Positions 61,660 through 64,000 of a stretch of 64,000 nt of DNA are shown one piece after another (the first letter of the stretch is position 1; the number at the start of each line of letters is the position of its first letter). Position numbers and translations under genes: made by a program. The notes under the pieces were generated by a model. It was not told where the DNA came from. It did no database searches and saw nothing but the letters and a program-made list of their open reading frames with translations. The DNA is from JBBIGV01 sp037447335 (GTDB lineage: Bacteria; Bacteroidota; Ignavibacteria; Ignavibacteriales; Ignavibacteriaceae), in the NCBI GenBank assembly GCA_037447335.1, contig JBBIGV010000011.1, forward strand, positions 8,343-72,342, written 5' to 3'.

Positions 61660-62781
61660 ATGAAATCAACGACAATTTTTATCCATGTAACAATATTTGT
61701 TTTGTATTCACATCACAGCTTTTCTCAGGAAGCAACATACGAGTTTAACTGGCTGAAATACTATGAGGCAGCAGAAGGTAAAGCGGTTGGGATATGGCCT
61801 CACTGGAATCGATGGCTTGAAATTGAACGGGTGAAAGACCTTCATTATTATAAAGGATTTAATTACATCTTTGCTTATCCTGATACGAACCCGCCGGTTT
61901 ATAACAACATTTTAGCCGCCGGCTATGAACCATCTAAAATAATGGTAAAGATTGATTATGAGGGGAAATATACTTATCCCGCTACTGCCAACTTTCCTCA
62001 GTCATGGGCTTACTACGTTGATGAACCGGCTGATCATAACTTTCCCTATATCTGGTTAAGCGAAGTAAAGAATTTTGTTAACACGAACTTTCCCGGTTCA
62101 CGATTTGCAATCAGCGGGTATAAACGTAACAGCCAGCTTGTTAATTATGGCGGACTTGCCGATGATGTGATGTTCAGCAGTTATAAGCATTGGTGGACTA
62201 TACTTGGCATATGGGTTTCCTGTTGCCCCGAAGACCCCGACCAGAGATCTGACTGGTCTGACATGAAAAATATTTTCGGCAATAAATTTTCGATGACATG
62301 GATAGGTGCGCACAAAGATTTGAATGAATATCCGCAGCTTTTGGCTCATGCTAAAAATATTGGGCTTCAAAGAATCTGGCTGTATCAGCATGATGAAGTC
62401 TGGGATGATGATAATAATATAGAACAGTTTCTGCACCATGCGGCCTTAAATGGTTACATGAAAGTTTTTTACAGACAGGTTCGGGATAAAATTCAAAACG
62501 GTCAGCGAATTGGCAGACAATTTTTAGGAACGGTTTATCCTGACGCTATACCATCAATTTATGACCATACTACTTTAACATTTAATCAGAATATCGAAAT
62601 AAATAATAACCGTGTTGATGATTACTATGCCTTGAATTCAATTACTGCAGGAGGCGCCTACACTTTCACTGTGCCGCCGCAAGTGCAAGCCAGCTTTAAC
62701 TCTCACGGTTCAATAAGATTAAGACCCGGTTTTCATGCTAAATCGGGAAGTGAATTTAATGCTTACATCGGAGATCGTTAG
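61660..62781 (+). CDS. Secreted TIM-barrel-like protein with coathanger-type C-terminal domain
   Basis: 373 residues. Signal peptide (about 1-22), a domain (about 30-270) with W-A-Y-Y-V-D-E-P-A-D, a glycosidase-like D-E at a strand end, and W-L-Y-Q-H-D-E-V-W near residue 246, then a C-terminal beta-domain (about 295-373) with S-I-R-L-R-P-G-F-H-A-K-S-G-S-E-F-N-A, the 3-coathanger-stack type found at the end of Bacteroidota surface proteins. A polysaccharide-active role is a guess. The next gene begins six bases after its stop. Confidence 0.6.
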   Translation: MKSTTIFIHVTIFVLYSHHSFSQEATYEFNWLKYYEAAEGKAVGIWPHWNRWLEIERVKDLHYYKGFNYIFAYPDTNPPVYNNILAAGYEPSKIMVKIDYEGKYTYPATANFPQSWAYYVDEPADHNFPYIWLSEVKNFVNTNFPGSRFAISGYKRNSQLVNYGGLADDVMFSSYKHWWTILGIWVSCCPEDPDQRSDWSDMKNIFGNKFSMTWIGAHKDLNEYPQLLAHAKNIGLQRIWLYQHDEVWDDDNNIEQFLHHAALNGYMKVFYRQVRDKIQNGQRIGRQFLGTVYPDAIPSIYDHTTLTFNQNIEINNNRVDDYYALNSITAGGAYTFTVPPQVQASFNSHGSIRLRPGFHAKSGSEFNAYIGDR

Positions 62782-62787
62782 AGAATA

Positions 62788-63582
62788 GTGTTACAAGCTG
62801 CTATTAAAATAATTTTATTATCACTGCTTTTGATTCACACAGCGGCTGCCGGCGGTTCTGAAATCAGAATTTCAAATCTTGGACTGATATTCGTTCCGCA
62901 GGGTTCACAGCTTTGTGCGGATACAATTTTTGTAGAAGAAGGCGGCACTTACATTACTGAAATTCCCGAAGGAACCTGTCCAACCGCTCATATAACAGGC
63001 GGCGGAACTATTGTGCTGCCTGTTGAATTAGCATCCTTTACGGCAAGTATAAAAGACGGATTTGTGTTTCTGAATTGGATTATTGAAACAGAAGTGGACA
63101 ATTATGGCTTTGAAATTCAACGTTCCAACGACAGCACATCAAACAAATGGCAAAAGATTGCATTCGTTCCCGGCTCCGGCAACAGCAATTCGCCTAAAGA
63201 ATATCATTATACCGATAAAAACCTGACCGGAGGTTCAGAATTCTTTTACAGGCTGAAGCAAATTGATTCGGACGGACAATTCACTTTTTCAGAAATTATC
63301 AGCATTGTAAATCTTCCGCTGCAGTTCGAACTTCATCAGAATTATCCCAATCCGTTTAATTCCAGTACGGTTATCACTTTCGCGATCCCCGAAAAGACAA
63401 AAGTTGTTCTTAACATATACAGCTTACTTGGAGAAAAAATATCAGAAGAGTTTAACAAGGAACTCGATCCCGGTTTTTATGAGGTGAACCTGACTCTTAA
63501 TAACCTTAGCAGCGGTGTTTACATTTACAGTATTGAAACAAAGAATAATATCGCGGCAAAGAAAATGATATTATTACGATAA
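62788..63582 (+). CDS. Secreted protein with fibronectin-like and T9SS domains
   Basis: 264 residues from GTG 62788 (no in-frame ATG upstream). Signal peptide (about 1-21), a short beta-region with a Cys pair (C at about 43 and 64), V-E-L-A-S-F-T-A near residue 78, a fibronectin III-like domain with G-F-E-I-Q-R, and a T9SS sorting domain with L-H-Q-N-Y-P-N-P-F-N-S-S-T. Translated right after the TIM-barrel-like gene (six-base gap), so probably one operon. Confidence 0.75.
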   Translation: MLQAAIKIILLSLLLIHTAAAGGSEIRISNLGLIFVPQGSQLCADTIFVEEGGTYITEIPEGTCPTAHITGGGTIVLPVELASFTASIKDGFVFLNWIIETEVDNYGFEIQRSNDSTSNKWQKIAFVPGSGNSNSPKEYHYTDKNLTGGSEFFYRLKQIDSDGQFTFSEIISIVNLPLQFELHQNYPNPFNSSTVITFAIPEKTKVVLNIYSLLGEKISEEFNKELDPGFYEVNLTLNNLSSGVYIYSIETKNNIAAKKMILLR

Positions 63583-63775
63583 TTTATACATGGTGGTTAA
63601 AACATTTCGTTTGCTTAGTCCTGCTTTATTCCCTTCTTCATCATTTTAATTCTTGAAGCGGATAATTATTTTAAAATAAGTGGATAAAGACAATTATTTT
63701 TTTAACTTATATCATCAAAAGACCGGGTGTAACTATAACACTCCCCGATTCAGTTTAACTTAACAGGAGGAATTA

Positions 63776-64000
63776 ATGAACAGAAATGATGTGAAAACTT
63801 TGATGTCGTTCAGAGAATATCCGTGTGTTTCTATAATTTTGCCGACGCACAGAACAGCGCCGGAAAACAAGCAGGATTCGATTCGTTTAAAAAATCTTAT
63901 TAAAGAAGCCCAGAACAGATTATTTGAGGAGTTTTCAACCCGTGACATAAAACCGGTGCTTGATAAAATAAATTCCCTTGCGGAAAGTATTGATCACAAC
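63776..64000 (+). CDS. BaeRF-type protein, N-terminal part (runs off the window)
   Basis: 75 residues are visible. M-N-R-N-D-V-K-T-L, then C-V-S-I-I-L-P-T-H-R-T-A-P-E-N-K-Q-D-S-I-R-L-K-N-L-I near residue 23, the N-terminal pattern of bacterial archaeo-eukaryotic release-factor-like (BaeRF) domain proteins. An AGGAGG six bases before the ATG makes the start secure. These proteins are thought to relate to ribosome rescue or stress, but no member's role is certain. Confidence 0.7.
   Translation, partial: MNRNDVKTLMSFREYPCVSIILPTHRTAPENKQDSIRLKNLIKEAQNRLFEEFSTRDIKPVLDKINSLAESIDHN

Noticed and set aside
1..64000. CRISPR array or cas genes
   Set aside because: No regularly spaced repeat seen; the only long repeats are the two MITE-like copies and gene paralogues.

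Overview
The window looks like chromosome of an Ignavibacteria-type bacterium (Bacteroidota/Chlorobiota side). Three observations support this: proteins ending in the type IX secretion (T9SS) sorting domain with the NYPNPFNP motif, a recurring promoter-like TAnATTTG(C) box, and lineage-typical gene choices (CrtYcd-type lycopene cyclase, CruF, DUF4920, compact type IV pilus genes). This assignment is inference; there is no rRNA in the window.

Layout. 1-8.2 kb: a minus-strand carotenoid operon (crtI, crtB, unknown, crtYcd, crtD-like, acyltransferase, glycosyltransferase, cruF, crtW). The intact gene set would make a glycosylated, acylated, ketolated monocyclic carotenoid, but crtI, crtB, crtD and crtW each carry a frameshift or in-frame stop. 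8.5-11.75 kb: a plus-strand restriction-modification-like cassette (Dam-type methylase, ParB-like protein, E-x-K nuclease-like protein, second methylase) in which three of four genes are broken. 11.8-34.2 kb: housekeeping, all intact: carAB, PhoH/PIN ATPase, a lipoprotein, a DUF4920 protein, a haem operon (SPFH protein, ccsA-like, hemA, hemC, lipoprotein, hemD, hemE), ferritin-like protein, pyrimidine-nucleoside phosphorylase, aspS and a large membrane protein.

34.2-56.1 kb: a compact type IV pilus-like locus. Four minus-strand minor-pilin-like genes, two with a bactofilin-like beta-solenoid, diverge from two small pilins with a two-residue MG leader. Then come pilC, pilB, pilT, a PilM-PilN fusion, a PilO protein with a PilP-like tail, a short secretin, and five signalling genes: a stand-alone receiver, a kinase with three receivers, a receiver with a kinase-like phosphoacceptor helix, a second hybrid kinase and an NtrC-type sigma-54 activator. 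The divergent pilin promoters share a repeated motif and contain TATTACCGGTAATA dyads. This is the most promising candidate for an under-described system in the window.

56.1-64 kb: tRNA-Lys, a small Cys-rich membrane protein, several secreted T9SS-type proteins (one broken by two amber codons), DinB and cyclase-family enzymes, a tail-fibre-like protein, and the start of a BaeRF-like gene. A MITE-like repeat (118-140 bp, inverted ends near GGGGCTGACCAA) occurs twice, at 28.7 and 39.4 kb.

Thirteen disrupting lesions were counted by reading across ORF breaks. All lie in pigment, restriction-modification or secreted accessory genes and none in the intervening core genes, which favours recent gene decay over random sequencing error, although several indels sit in short homopolymers.
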